Shown here piece after piece: positions 25,120 to 34,006 of a stretch of 64,000 bases of DNA. The position numbers and the translations under genes are program-made. How positions within the stretch are numbered: position 1 is the first letter of the stretch; every line of letters starts with the position of its first letter. This DNA comes from Cyclobacteriaceae bacterium. Its GTDB lineage: Bacteria; Bacteroidota; Bacteroidia; Cytophagales; Cyclobacteriaceae. Where the stretch lies: positions 211,795-275,794 of the forward strand of contig CATQIH010000032.1 in assembly GCA_958296015.1 (NCBI GenBank), given 5' to 3'. The notes under the pieces were generated by a model. It made no database searches. It saw only the letters and a program-made list of their open reading frames with translations, and was not told the origin of the DNA.

Positions 25120-25855
25120 CTATATGCTCTCCTGTTTGATAATTATCTTCACTCACAGCCACAAACCTTACCTGGTCACCTGCTTTCAACAGGGCCGGCG
25201 GGTTTCTGATCGGATCAAAAAGTGACACATAGGTTTGCCCGATCAATTGCCAGCCACCGGGGGTTTCCATCGGATAGATACCCGTCTGTGCCCCTGCGAT
25301 GCCTACCGATCCGGCAGGAACGTACTGTCTTGGCGTATCTCTGCGGGGTGTGGCAATACGCTTCGGCATACCTCCCAGGTACGGAAATCCTGGTGCAAAA
25401 CCCAGCATATAGACGGTATAGACAGCACTGGTGTGTAGGGCTATCACTTCTTGGGCTGCTATTTGCTGGTAACTAGCTACGTACTCCAGATCTGGCCCGT
25501 ATGCTCCACCGTAGCAGACTGGTATTTCTACCACATCGGGCACCATCGTATGGGCTGCATCCAGCTTTTCGCACAGCTTCTGTAGGATGTCTGCTACTTT
25601 GTCGTAGGCATGATGATGTGTGCCACCACTGCTCACCATCCAGGGGTCGTAGTAGACCGTGACAGTGGTATAAGCAGGCACATATTCTACCAGACCGGCA
25701 AAGGGATTAGCATCCAGGCTGGCAGCCAGTGCCCGTACCTGTATATGCACTTCAGGAGCGATCTGCTGGCCGAAGCGCACTACCAAGGCAGCATCGCCTA
25801 AGGGATACAGCTCATAGGAGATGCGATGCATCACTGTGTAGATGCGATGCATCAC
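25109..25855 (-). CDS. pxpB: 5-oxoprolinase subunit B (KipI-like)
   Basis: The 248-residue protein is the KipI/AHS1-type subunit of 5-oxoprolinase; characteristic blocks are LYPLGDAALVVRFG, EYVPAYTTVTVYYDP, PVCYGGAYGPDLEYVA, YMLGFAPGFPYLGGMP and GSVGIAGAQTGIYPMETPGGWQLIG. The listed start is a GTG that overlaps the ctlX stop; ATGs at 25852 and 25831 are alternatives. The last gives the start closest to relatives (MHRISYELYPLGDAAL), because the upstream residues (MHRIYTV, MHRIS) come from two copies of a 21-bp repeat. Confidence 0.9.
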   Translation of the reverse strand: MMHRIYTVMHRISYELYPLGDAALVVRFGQQIAPEVHIQVRALAASLDANPFAGLVEYVPAYTTVTVYYDPWMVSSGGTHHHAYDKVADILQKLCEKLDAAHTMVPDVVEIPVCYGGAYGPDLEYVASYQQIAAQEVIALHTSAVYTVYMLGFAPGFPYLGGMPKRIATPRRDTPRQYVPAGSVGIAGAQTGIYPMETPGGWQLIGQTYVSLFDPIRNPPALLKAGDQVRFVAVSEDNYQTGEHIDEP

Positions 25856-25881
25856 TGCGGAGACGCGATGAATCGCGTCTC
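25821..25881. repeat. 21-bp tandem repeat plus 10-bp palindrome inside the ctlX/pxpB junction
   Basis: ATGCGATGCATCACTG occurs at 25821-25836 and again at 25842-25857. A third, diverged unit merges into a palindrome with perfect 10-bp arms, GAGACGCGAT (25860-25869) and ATCGCGTCTC (25872-25881), spaced by two bases. Read on the minus strand it encodes the last residues of CtlX (KETRFIASPQ) and the first residues of PxpB. GAGACGCGAT-type palindromes occur as dispersed repeats in other bacterial genomes (from memory). Confidence 0.75.
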
Positions 25882-26811
25882 TTTGGGTAAAAACACTTCA
25901 GCCATCATACAGCGGGCACTGCCACCGCCACAGGCTTCTATGGTATTGAGCGGGCTGTGCAGTATATCTGTATGAAGAGCGAGCTGTTTGCGCTGATCGT
26001 GGTGTAGCGATTCATATGCCTGGGTAGACATGACCAGTATTTTGCTACCTTCCGCATTGACTACCTGTAGCATATTTCCGGCAAAATGATTGGCTTGCCT
26101 TTCGGTGATATAGATGATTTCCTTATTGGTATCTCTGAGCCTTTTGATTACAGCGGCTTGCTCTTTTTCATTGCGAATGGCCTTCGCACAGAGGATAGCA
26201 ATGTTCTCGCCAACACTCATCATCACGTTGGTATGGTAGATGTCTGCCAGTTGATCGCCCACTGCCTGAGAAGCAGTGAATATTTCACCTTCGTAGCCAA
26301 ATTCTACAAAAAAACAGGCTAGCAGGTCGCGGTGTGTACGCGGCGATACGCAGGCATAGGCGATCTGATGCTGACGGTCCAGCACCATGCTTCCGGTACC
26401 TTCCAGGTATTTTTCTTCCTGTTCGAACTGGCTATAATCTATTTTTTTGTGTACTGCCAGTCCATAGTCTTGTGTGAGTTTTTCCAGTATATCAGCCCTA
26501 CGTTCTTTCCGGCGGTTGACAGCCCACATAGGATACGTGACGACGGTGCCATCTTCATGCAAAGATATCCAGTTGTTGGGAAAGATGGAATCCGGTGTGT
26601 TGTTTTCTGCCAAATCATCTATGACAATGACGTGCACGCCAGCATCCTGTAGTTTAGTAACAAAATTGTTGAACTCTTTCAGTGCCTGTTGCTGAATAAT
26701 TTCTGTCGTTTCGGAGGACTGTTGCTGGTAGTGATTGTTTTTTGCCGTTTCAGGGTTGTACCCAAAGTTTACCGGCCTCACCATCAGGATGGTGTTTGTG
26801 AGTTGTTTCAT
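25852..26811 (-). CDS. ctlX: Citrulline hydrolase-like protein (CtlX, amidinotransferase fold)
   Basis: The 319-residue protein belongs to the guanidino/ureido-modifying superfamily. It has TPDSIFPNNWISLHEDGTV, YPMWAVNRRKERR, EGTGSMVLDR, a His segment in YHTNVMMSVGE and the C-terminal catalytic Cys in GGGSARCMMAEVFLP. CtlX-type enzymes are thought to convert citrulline to ornithine, ammonia and CO2. It leads the 5-oxoprolinase operon and overlaps pxpB by four bases. Its final ten residues derive from a palindromic repeat. The start lies 36 bases from the divergent glycosyltransferase start. Confidence 0.82.
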   Translation of the reverse strand: MKQLTNTILMVRPVNFGYNPETAKNNHYQQQSSETTEIIQQQALKEFNNFVTKLQDAGVHVIVIDDLAENNTPDSIFPNNWISLHEDGTVVTYPMWAVNRRKERRADILEKLTQDYGLAVHKKIDYSQFEQEEKYLEGTGSMVLDRQHQIAYACVSPRTHRDLLACFFVEFGYEGEIFTASQAVGDQLADIYHTNVMMSVGENIAILCAKAIRNEKEQAAVIKRLRDTNKEIIYITERQANHFAGNMLQVVNAEGSKILVMSTQAYESLHHDQRKQLALHTDILHSPLNTIEACGGGSARCMMAEVFLPKETRFIASPQ

Positions 26812-26847
26812 TTTTGTAGTAATTTGCGGCCTAAAATTACAGTAAGG

Positions 26848-27633
26848 ATGAGGATAAGCCTAATTATAGCATTTTATAAAAACATTACTGCTTTAGAATT
26901 AATATTCAAGGCATTAGAACGGCAGACGTACACCGATTTTGAAGTGATTATTGCTGAAGATGATAACAATCCCGCGGCAGCTGACTTCATCACAAAAGCG
27001 CGTCTTCGTTTTTCTTTTCCGATCAAACACGAATACCAGGACAAGGACAAAGGGTTCAGAAAAAATCAGATGCTCAACCGGGCCATCAGACAGTCGGAAG
27101 GTGAGTTTCTGGTATTTCTGGATGGTGATTGTATTCCTCACAAGAATTTTCTGAAGGCTTATGCCGCTAATGCCTCTGAAAATACTGCCCTGTTTGCCAG
27201 AAGGGTGATGCTGAGTGAAGGGCTGACCAACAAAATCTATGAAACCGAAGACCTCAAACTGCTTTCTTTCTGGCCATTGTGGCTTTCAACATCCAGGCGC
27301 AAAAAGTACGCTTTGTACCTGCCATTCTACGGCAAAAAACACAGGCTTAGAATCTTTGGTTGCAACTGGGGCCTTTATAAGAAAAACATCCTGGAAGTGA
27401 ATGGTTTTGATGAAGACTACACAACTGCTGGTGTGGGCGAAGACAATGACATTGAGTGGCGACTGGCAGGCTATGGGTTTAAGATCAGGTCTATACGCTA
27501 TGCTGCCATAGAATATCATTTGCACCATCCGTTCAATTATTCTGACAAAGATACCTCCGTAGGCTACCGCCAGATGAGAGAAAAGAAGGAACTGAACCTG
27601 GTAAGGTGTAAAAATGGACTGGAGAAACTTTAG
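26848..27633 (+). CDS. Family 2 glycosyltransferase
   Basis: The 261-residue protein starts MRISLIIAFYKN, the first strand of a GT-A fold, with FEVIIAEDDNN, FLVFLDGDCIPHKNF (DxD motif), FGCNWGLYKKN and VGEDNDIEWRLAGYG (the acceptor-side ED motif of GT2 enzymes). It should transfer a sugar from a nucleotide sugar to a surface polysaccharide or lipid acceptor. The frame is open upstream to 26689, but that stretch lies over the ctlX start; the ATG at 26848 matches the family. It stands next to a decayed glycosyltransferase gene in the opposite orientation. Confidence 0.85.
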   Translation: MRISLIIAFYKNITALELIFKALERQTYTDFEVIIAEDDNNPAAADFITKARLRFSFPIKHEYQDKDKGFRKNQMLNRAIRQSEGEFLVFLDGDCIPHKNFLKAYAANASENTALFARRVMLSEGLTNKIYETEDLKLLSFWPLWLSTSRRKKYALYLPFYGKKHRLRIFGCNWGLYKKNILEVNGFDEDYTTAGVGEDNDIEWRLAGYGFKIRSIRYAAIEYHLHHPFNYSDKDTSVGYRQMREKKELNLVRCKNGLEKL

Positions 27634-27761
27634 GTTAGCCTATTTAGCGTTTTTATAGTTCTTGTATACGATAAACCTGGGACTTTGCATAATTTAGATA
27701 AGCGTCTATTTATTTGGATTGCATCCAAAATAGCATTGTAAAATTTATAACTTTCTCATAA

Positions 27762-28480
27762 TTAAATTAACTTGAAAAGCTTTTTCAGCCGATAACGTAT
27801 GTATTTAGCACTATAATCTTTACGATGTATGCCAATCATATGAAAGTATTCACTTCTGGTAACACTACCTGATAATATGCCATAATCCAGTCCGGTTTTC
27901 CAGGCGACATAATTGAAACTAAGCTGATCGCGCCTGCTACCATTCTTTACTTCGTTCCACCAGTGCTCCATGGTTTCCTTTATCTTACTACTATGATGGT
28001 TTCGCAATAAAATCCCTCCAGATATTAAGCCGTTGTTGGCAGGATAATTTTCCTGCTTGTAACGAGAAATCTGTGCTAACATCACCTCAGGATAATCTTT
28101 AAAGGTTTGATATGCTTTTTGTATATCCACAATGGCTTTGTGTTCATCGTATATACACGTTCGTTCATGGTCAAACGCCCAAAAATCCTTTTAGGCTAAT
28201 TTAGAGAGTACCCAAGGAGCAAATCCACTTTTCAAAATCATATTTGCATCAACATAAACACTTTGGCTATAATGAGGAAAGTATAGATGAGGAAGAATTT
28301 TCGGATGACGAGAACTGCGTGCGGGATCGTTAGCAAGTATTGGTGCTACTTCCATAATCTTCCAGCATTTTGACCTGATCTTTCCATCTGTGATACAAAC
28401 AAAGCAACCCCAGGTGTCTTAATCTGAGGTAGCAGACCTTCATAATTACCAAAAATACACGTATACACTACTAGATTCAT
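27762..28480 (-). pseudogene. Decayed DUF616/TOD1-type glycosyltransferase
   Basis: From an ATG at 28480 the minus strand reads MNLVVYTCIFGNYEGLLPQI, a typical DUF616 start. It then needs a frame change in the GTTGCTTTGTTTGTATC stretch to continue as CITDGKIRSKCWKI and YVDANMILKSGFAPW. An in-frame TAA at 28191-28193 (after SKLA) precedes KDFWAFDHERTCIYDEHKAI and the C-terminal part ending at 27762. One frameshift plus one stop therefore inactivate the gene. Only the 122-codon 3' part remains open. Sequencing error cannot be excluded for the frameshift. Confidence 0.75.
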
Positions 28481-28563
28481 ACAATTTTTATCACTACAGT
28501 AGTAAATTATCTATGTTCATTACAATAAGTATGAGTTACAAAGTCCTATATTAAAGTGTTCTT

Positions 28564-30489
28564 CTAACTATACATCAACTCAAAGGCACTCTGGTAGGCA
28601 TCTATTTCCTGAATATAGTCCAGGAAGGCAATGTAGAATTCATGGCTGCCCAGTGTGGCACTGTCACCAATCATCACCAACTTCTTTTTGGCGCGGGTCA
28701 TGGCGACATTCATCCGGCGGGTATCGCCCAGAAAGCCTATCTCTCCTTTGTTGTTGGAGCGCACCAGGCTGATGTAGATAATATCCCGCTCCCGCCCCTG
28801 AAAAGCATCCACGGTGTCAATGGTAATCAGATCTTTAACTTGCGCCAGGTGTTCGTAGGACAGGTACAGATCGGTGAGCACTCGTACCTGTGCTTTGTAG
28901 GGAGCAATAATGCCAATGGTGAACCCTTCCTGCTCAAACGTTGAAATGCCCAACGACTTCACCAACGCGTTCAGATGCCTGAGCAGCAAGCTGGCTTCTT
29001 CATCATTATAGGTACTCAGGCTCTCGGTTTCTTTCTTTTCTGCAAAACCACAGCCAGCCGTATCAATAAAACTTACTGGTGACTGGTCTGCTGCCAGCAA
29101 TGCCTGTCGCACACTTTCGTGGGCTTTGAGTGCTCCTTCGTAGAAATAATGGCTGGAGAAGTTCATGATTTTCTCGTGCATACGGTATTGTGTTTGCAGC
29201 ATCACATCTACTGGCGTATGGTGTACCTGCTGCCTACGGATGCACTTTTCCATGAGCGTCTCTCCCAGCCCCTGCTGTGCTGCCTCATAAGATTTTACGG
29301 TAGGTGGCAACTGGCAATGGTCGCCTGCCAGTACCACACGGTCGCATTTGAGAATAGGAATCCAGGAAGCACCTTCCAGTGCCTGTGCCGCTTCATCGAT
29401 GAAGACTGTCTGAAAGTGAAACCCCCTGATCAGGCTGTTGCTGGCACCCACAAGTGTGCTGGTGATAGCATCTGCTTTAGACAGAATATCAGCCACAATG
29501 TAGTACTCCAATTGGTCGGCCTCGTCGCGCATACGGGAAGCTTCACTGAGCAGTTGCTTTCGCTGCTCACGCTCGGCACGACCGAAGTTCCTTTTGTATT
29601 TCTTGCCCAGCTCTCTGAACTCATCTGCCCGGCGGCGGACTTTCTTGAGTTCTTTATAATAATCGTGCGCGGCTATCTGCGCATCAATGGTCTTGCCCAG
29701 GTTCACTTCCGTAACCCGCGCCGGGTGGCCAATTCGCACCACGCTGGCACCTTCTTCAGTGAGTTTTTCGGTAAGCAGGTCTACGGCTGCATTGCTGGGC
29801 GCACATACCAGCACCTTTTTTTCGTTTCTGATCGTCTGGAGAATAGCCTGCACCATCGTGGTGGTTTTGCCAGTGCCCGGAGGCCCGTGGATGATGGCAA
29901 CATCTTGTGCCGACATCACTTTGTGCAAAGCTTCGTTCTGGCTGTCGTTGAGCGAAGGCACCATGATGGGTTGCACTTCGGAGAAAGTAGCAGACTGACT
30001 TCCCAGCAGTATTTCGCGCATCGCCACCAGACGGGGTTCTCTGGCATCTATCACCTTTTTCATGGCCCGTTCCATTTCCCGGTAAGCCAGTTCATCAAAG
30101 AGCAGATCTACACCCAGGCTCCCTTCTTCTATCCATTCGGGCATGGTATCGGTGTTCAGGGTAATGGTCATCATATTGAAGCGCACCTCGTTGACCACGC
30201 CCGAAACGGTATATTTAGTGTTGTGAATACTGAACAGGCTGACGATTTTGCCTGATTGAAATACATGCGGCTTCTTGGCATCTGTCTGCCGCAGCACTTT
30301 CACAATAAGCTTCTCACCCATGCTATAGCGTTGCCCAGTGAGGGTGACCGGATACCAGCACACACCGTCTTTTTTCTTTTCTTCCAGCGAAGCATTCAGC
30401 ACTTTGCGCTGATAATATTCGAGATCTGCCTCTTTTTCCAGACGTAGCAGTTCCTGTACTTTTTTAAGTTCTTCAACGGTGTGGTGCAT
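28564..30489 (-). CDS. IGHMBP2/SMUBP2-like superfamily 1B helicase
   Basis: The 641-residue protein has a beta-barrel region near residues 45-140 and the SF1 helicase motifs in order: IHGPPGTGKTTTMVQAI (Walker A), TVFIDEAAQALE (Walker B), VLAGDHCQLPPTVKS (motif III), QYRMHEKIM (motif IV), TVDAFQGRERDIIYIS (motif V) and MTRAKKKLVMIGD (motif VI). Relatives are 5'-to-3' DNA/RNA helicases; in bacteria the role is not established. It stands alone, 20 bases upstream of which begins the unrelated Rpn-type gene on the same strand. Confidence 0.9.
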   Translation of the reverse strand: MHHTVEELKKVQELLRLEKEADLEYYQRKVLNASLEEKKKDGVCWYPVTLTGQRYSMGEKLIVKVLRQTDAKKPHVFQSGKIVSLFSIHNTKYTVSGVVNEVRFNMMTITLNTDTMPEWIEEGSLGVDLLFDELAYREMERAMKKVIDAREPRLVAMREILLGSQSATFSEVQPIMVPSLNDSQNEALHKVMSAQDVAIIHGPPGTGKTTTMVQAILQTIRNEKKVLVCAPSNAAVDLLTEKLTEEGASVVRIGHPARVTEVNLGKTIDAQIAAHDYYKELKKVRRRADEFRELGKKYKRNFGRAEREQRKQLLSEASRMRDEADQLEYYIVADILSKADAITSTLVGASNSLIRGFHFQTVFIDEAAQALEGASWIPILKCDRVVLAGDHCQLPPTVKSYEAAQQGLGETLMEKCIRRQQVHHTPVDVMLQTQYRMHEKIMNFSSHYFYEGALKAHESVRQALLAADQSPVSFIDTAGCGFAEKKETESLSTYNDEEASLLLRHLNALVKSLGISTFEQEGFTIGIIAPYKAQVRVLTDLYLSYEHLAQVKDLITIDTVDAFQGRERDIIYISLVRSNNKGEIGFLGDTRRMNVAMTRAKKKLVMIGDSATLGSHEFYIAFLDYIQEIDAYQSAFELMYS

Positions 30490-30508
30490 GCAACAATAAA
30501 AATCAGTG

Positions 30509-31321
30509 TTATAACTGAAGGATTTCTTCTATAGATAAACCTGTGATACGGGTAATCTTATCTATCGGATCGCCTTCCGCTTTCAGGCTTGCAGCAACTG
30601 CTCTTTTTTCTTCCTTTAACCTCACTGCTCCTCGTTCTTCACCTCTCTTTTCTCCATCTGCTCTTCCTTGCTGGTAGCGGATATCTTTTTTGATGTCGTA
30701 TGTAAGTGCCATAGCTTCTGTTTGTCTGATGGTTTCCTCTTGTAAGTTACGCAAGTTAGCCAAAATTTCCAGCTGCTTCACGTACCTCTTTAACAAACGT
30801 TCTTCAGTGGAAAGTTCTTTGAGCTTATTCAGGATTTTGTTGAGTATGACTTTCGCCTCTTTCTTTTGAAAATGCGCTAAGACAGCCAGCACAGCCTCTT
30901 CGGGCTGTACCGCCTCATCCAGCAGCTTCTCTGCGTCAACTTCCAATAGATTAACCAACGCAAATTCATGCTTGGTTAGACCAACTTCCAGCTTATGATC
31001 CATAGATAGCTTTTTAGCACCCAGATAGATAACATACTGTTTGACTTCTTTGCCATATTTTTCATATAACAAAGCAAAGTATGTCAGCATCCGGCTTGCC
31101 ATGTGCAGATCGTTAGCTGTTTGAAATTCCAGATGCAAGATGAATTTGTTGCCTTCACCATCCGTCACCAGTTTCAGGAAATCAGGCTGACGCTCCAGGG
31201 TCAGTGTCAGGTTAGCTGGCATATCCTGCATGTGGCGGATGTTCAAACCAAGCAGTTTCTGACCCAAAGGGAGAATCAGGCTCTCGATGTTTTCTTTAAG
31301 TATCCTATCATAATCGCCCAT
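30509..31321 (-). CDS. Rpn/PD-(D/E)XK nuclease family protein
   Basis: The 270-residue protein starts MGDYDRILKENIESLILPLG and carries a PD-(D/E)XK-like core (ERQPDFLKLVTDGEGNKFILHLEFQ). A helical middle and a charged, coiled-coil-like C-terminus (RADGEKRGEERGAVRLKEEKR) follow, ending with a short helix-turn-helix-like tail (ITRITGLSIEEIL). This matches the recombination-promoting nuclease / putative transposase-related family that is repeated in many Bacteroidota genomes. The ATG at 31321 is preferred over the upstream start at 31345 because a -7-like element (31327-31334) lies between them. Confidence 0.72.
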   Translation of the reverse strand: MGDYDRILKENIESLILPLGQKLLGLNIRHMQDMPANLTLTLERQPDFLKLVTDGEGNKFILHLEFQTANDLHMASRMLTYFALLYEKYGKEVKQYVIYLGAKKLSMDHKLEVGLTKHEFALVNLLEVDAEKLLDEAVQPEEAVLAVLAHFQKKEAKVILNKILNKLKELSTEERLLKRYVKQLEILANLRNLQEETIRQTEAMALTYDIKKDIRYQQGRADGEKRGEERGAVRLKEEKRAVAASLKAEGDPIDKITRITGLSIEEILQL

Positions 31322-31326
31322 AAGGG

Positions 31327-31334
31327 CAAAAATA
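31327..31334 (-). promoter_or_regulatory. Putative -7 element (TAnnTTTG) for the Rpn-type gene
   Basis: TATTTTTG on the minus strand lies only six bases upstream of the ATG at 31321, so transcription would start at or next to the start codon and the mRNA would be nearly leaderless. No TTG at the -33 distance is evident, so this is a weak call. Confidence 0.35.
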
Positions 31335-31381
31335 CACAAAATCAAAAATCATACAGCAGCCCAATTACCTTCTTTCTATTA

Positions 31382-32122
31382 TTACCCTTGCTGGGTAGGC
31401 ATCACCATCACTTCATTGACATTAACGCGATCTGCCTGTTTTACAACATACAGGATGGCTTCGGCAATATCTTCGGACTTCAGCGTTTCAATATCTAACA
31501 TTTTTTTTAGGCCTTCCATTATTTCTTCATCTGTGATGGTACTGGTCAATTCGGTTTCTACAGCACCTGGCTCTATGGATGTCACTTTGATACCATCATT
31601 AGGAGAAAGCTCCATGCGCAGGCCTTCTGACAGTGCGCGTACAGCGAACTTAGTGGCACTGTAGACCGCACTTCCCACCAGCACTTTTCTGCCAGCCACT
31701 GAAGAGATGTTGACGATATGCCCACTCTTTTGCTCACGCATGATGGGTATTACTGCACCAATGGCATACAATACGCCTTTGATATTGACATCCACCATTT
31801 TTTCCCATTCGTCTGTTTTCAGGTTTTTCATCAGTGAGAGCGGCATAATACCTGCGTTGTTGACCAGGATATCCACACTGCCAAAAGTGTCTTTGGTATG
31901 GTTGATCAGGTACTCTACTGCTGTTTTGTGGGTAACATCGGTAATGACGATGAGTGCCTCACCACCTTTGGCTTCAATCTTTTTCTTTAGTTCTTCCAGT
32001 TTTTCTGCACGGCGGGCTGCAATGGCCACCTTCACACCGGCTTCAGCCAGCATAAGAGCAGTGGCTTCTCCTATACCGCTGGATGCACCTGTAATGACAG
32101 CTACTTTTCCTTGTAGATCCAT
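31382..32122 (-). CDS. Short-chain dehydrogenase/reductase (SDR)
   Basis: From the ATG at 32122 the protein has 246 residues and classical SDR motifs: VITGASSGIGEA (cofactor-binding TGxxxGIG, residues 11-18), VDILVNNAGIMPL, ISSVAG with the catalytic Ser, and YSATK with catalytic Tyr and Lys. ARRAEKL after strand 2 suggests NADP(H). It is the YdfG/clavulanate-dehydrogenase-like type that often acts on 3-hydroxy acids or related alcohols; substrate unknown. The open frame extends upstream to 32221, but that sequence is unlike SDR N-termini. Confidence 0.85.
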   Translation of the reverse strand: MDLQGKVAVITGASSGIGEATALMLAEAGVKVAIAARRAEKLEELKKKIEAKGGEALIVITDVTHKTAVEYLINHTKDTFGSVDILVNNAGIMPLSLMKNLKTDEWEKMVDVNIKGVLYAIGAVIPIMREQKSGHIVNISSVAGRKVLVGSAVYSATKFAVRALSEGLRMELSPNDGIKVTSIEPGAVETELTSTITDEEIMEGLKKMLDIETLKSEDIAEAILYVVKQADRVNVNEVMVMPTQQG

Positions 32123-32323
32123 ATTATGTTTAAGTTTTGTTATTAGAAAATTAACAATGAACGCCTTCTTAACACAAACAAATGGTAAGTGTTCAGCTAC
32201 CCATAGAAAATAGCTATGCAATTGAAAGTGTGGAAGACCTACTGCTTATTCAGTACCAGTGCCCGGTCATGTTTGTGCCACGCTGCCAGGCAACATCGGA
32301 AGGTACAGCACACTTACGGGCAT

Positions 32324-32349
32324 AAAAAAAGCGTCCTACAAAGACGCTT
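32324..32349 (-). terminator. Rho-independent terminator of the small membrane-protein gene
   Basis: On the minus strand AAGCGTC and GACGCTT (arms 32343-32349 and 32329-32335) form a 7-bp stem with a 7-base loop, followed by a T run (32324-32330 on this strand), 24 bases past the membrane-protein stop. Confidence 0.75.
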
Positions 32350-32373
32350 ACCATATATAAAGCCTGTTTTAGA

Positions 32374-32709
32374 CTACTTTTCCAGATGCCTGACCATAAA
32401 CTCTACGGGCATTAGCCCATATATTTTGCCAATCATCAGAAACATGGCCAGCCCCAGGCAATTGCGGGCAAACTCATAGTTGAAACTGACAAAAGTGTAG
32501 CCGAAATACCATTTGAGCAGGCTGAAGATAAGGCTGAACCCAATGGTGCCCACCAATGCCGCGCTGGTATAAAACCCAAGCTGTGTGTGGGGCACAAGGC
32601 GAGAGCCAAATTTGATGAAAAGAAACACCATTAGATACTGGAAAAACAGTACGATGATGGCAGCAATGAAGAAATCTAATGAAATCACGTGCTGATATTT
32701 AGGGTTCAA
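32374..32709 (-). CDS. Small membrane protein of unknown function
   Basis: The 111-residue product has three probable membrane helices (AAIIVLFFQYLMVFLFI; SAALVGTIGFSLIFSLL; a third around CLGLAMFLMIGKIYGL) and short basic loops. I recognise no family. The listed start is TTG; a GTG at 32688 (ISLDFFIAA) is an alternative. A clear terminator follows the stop. It is divergent from the membrane glycosyltransferase gene, with only about 65 bases between. Confidence 0.55.
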   Translation of the reverse strand: MNPKYQHVISLDFFIAAIIVLFFQYLMVFLFIKFGSRLVPHTQLGFYTSAALVGTIGFSLIFSLLKWYFGYTFVSFNYEFARNCLGLAMFLMIGKIYGLMPVEFMVRHLEK

Positions 32710-32773
32710 ATCTCTTGAAAAAACCTGGGCCAGATCACCTGCTACAAATCTTTGATTTCAGAACACAATAATA

Positions 32774-34006
32774 ATGCGCATAATTCCTTTAGCCTTATGG
32801 GCTGGTGTAATATTTATAAAATTGTTCAGGATAGAATCGCAAGCTTTATACATTTGTGTAGCAGCAAGCAAGGCGTATATGATTATACAGATACTCTGGG
32901 TATTTTTTTTAGCATCGGTATGTTATCAAACGGGCCTGTATCTTTACCTCGGAACAAGACTGGCAACCTACCAACCGCCCGATGAGCATATATATGGACA
33001 CAAAAACCAGTCCATGCCCCCGCCCATATCTGTGATCATCTGTGCGCACAACGAACTGGACAACCTGAAAGCACTGCTGCCCATGCTTTACCGGCAGCGA
33101 CACAAGAATTTTGAGATCATCGTCGTAAATGATTATTCTGACGATGGCACCACAGATTTTCTCAACCGTGAGATGCAACAGCAGCCTTTGCTGAAGATGG
33201 TGTGGATCAGGCAACGCCCCGGCCATGTGCAAAGCAAGAAGTTTGCCCTTACGCTGGGCGTAAAAGCGGCACGCTACGAAAAGCTGCTGCTCACCGATGC
33301 AGACTGCCGCCCCAACAGCGACCTGTGGATCACGGGCATGGCTGCCGGGTTGTGTGAACACAAGGCTTTTGTGCTGGGCTACTCGCCCTACTATACACAC
33401 AAAGGTCTGCTCAACCATTTTATCCGTTATGAAACACTTCATACGGGGTTTCTTTACATATCGGCGGCCCTTGCCGGGTTTCCTTACATGGGCGTGGGCA
33501 GGAATATGGCTTACAAAAAGTCTTTGTTTATGGAAAAAAAAGGTTTTTACCGCATCCAGCAGCTAGTGGGCGGCGACGATGATCTTTTTGTCAACCGGCA
33601 CGCTACTGCGCAGAATACCGTTATCAATGTGCATCCAAATACGCTCATGCATTCTATTCCCAAACAAACCTGGCAGACTTTTTACCGACAAAAAGTCAGG
33701 CATCTGGGCATAGGAAAATATTATAAGAAAAAAGACAAGTACTGGCTGGGTCTGCTTTCGCTTTCGTCTATCATGCTTTGGGCTTGTTTTCTAGCATTAA
33801 TCGTGGTGGAAAGTGAACGTTACTGGCTCGTTGCCAGTTTTCTAGTACGATGGGGCGTACTTTTTGCGGTGATAAAGATAGCTGGTAAGAGGTTACACGA
33901 TCCTATAAATTTGGCTATTTTGCCAGTCTTAGATGTTTTGCATGTTCTTTATTATATCATCATAGGCACTAAGACGTTTTCTACAAAGACTACCCAATGG
34001 AACTGA
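32774..34006 (+). CDS. Membrane-bound family 2 glycosyltransferase
   Basis: The GT-A domain (about residues 80-300) has PPISVIICAHNELDNLKALL, IIVVNDYSDDGT, KLLLTDADCRPNSD (DxD), GVGRNMAYKKS and LVGGDDDLFVNRHA, with a Q/RxxRW-like SIPKQTWQTFYRQKVRHLG. Membrane helices flank it (IIQILWVFFLASVCYQTGL and two to three near the C-terminus), a processive-type GT2 layout. Full length is 410 residues; an ATG at 32879 giving 375 residues (MIIQILWVFF) is a likely alternative start. The end overlaps the sigma-factor gene by ten bases, so the two are probably one transcript. Confidence 0.82.
   Translation: MRIIPLALWAGVIFIKLFRIESQALYICVAASKAYMIIQILWVFFLASVCYQTGLYLYLGTRLATYQPPDEHIYGHKNQSMPPPISVIICAHNELDNLKALLPMLYRQRHKNFEIIVVNDYSDDGTTDFLNREMQQQPLLKMVWIRQRPGHVQSKKFALTLGVKAARYEKLLLTDADCRPNSDLWITGMAAGLCEHKAFVLGYSPYYTHKGLLNHFIRYETLHTGFLYISAALAGFPYMGVGRNMAYKKSLFMEKKGFYRIQQLVGGDDDLFVNRHATAQNTVINVHPNTLMHSIPKQTWQTFYRQKVRHLGIGKYYKKKDKYWLGLLSLSSIMLWACFLALIVVESERYWLVASFLVRWGVLFAVIKIAGKRLHDPINLAILPVLDVLHVLYYIIIGTKTFSTKTTQWN

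Noticed and set aside
29119-30255. Long plus-strand frame of 378 codons
   Set aside because: It is antisense to the complete helicase gene, which has all motifs; the plus-strand product has none.
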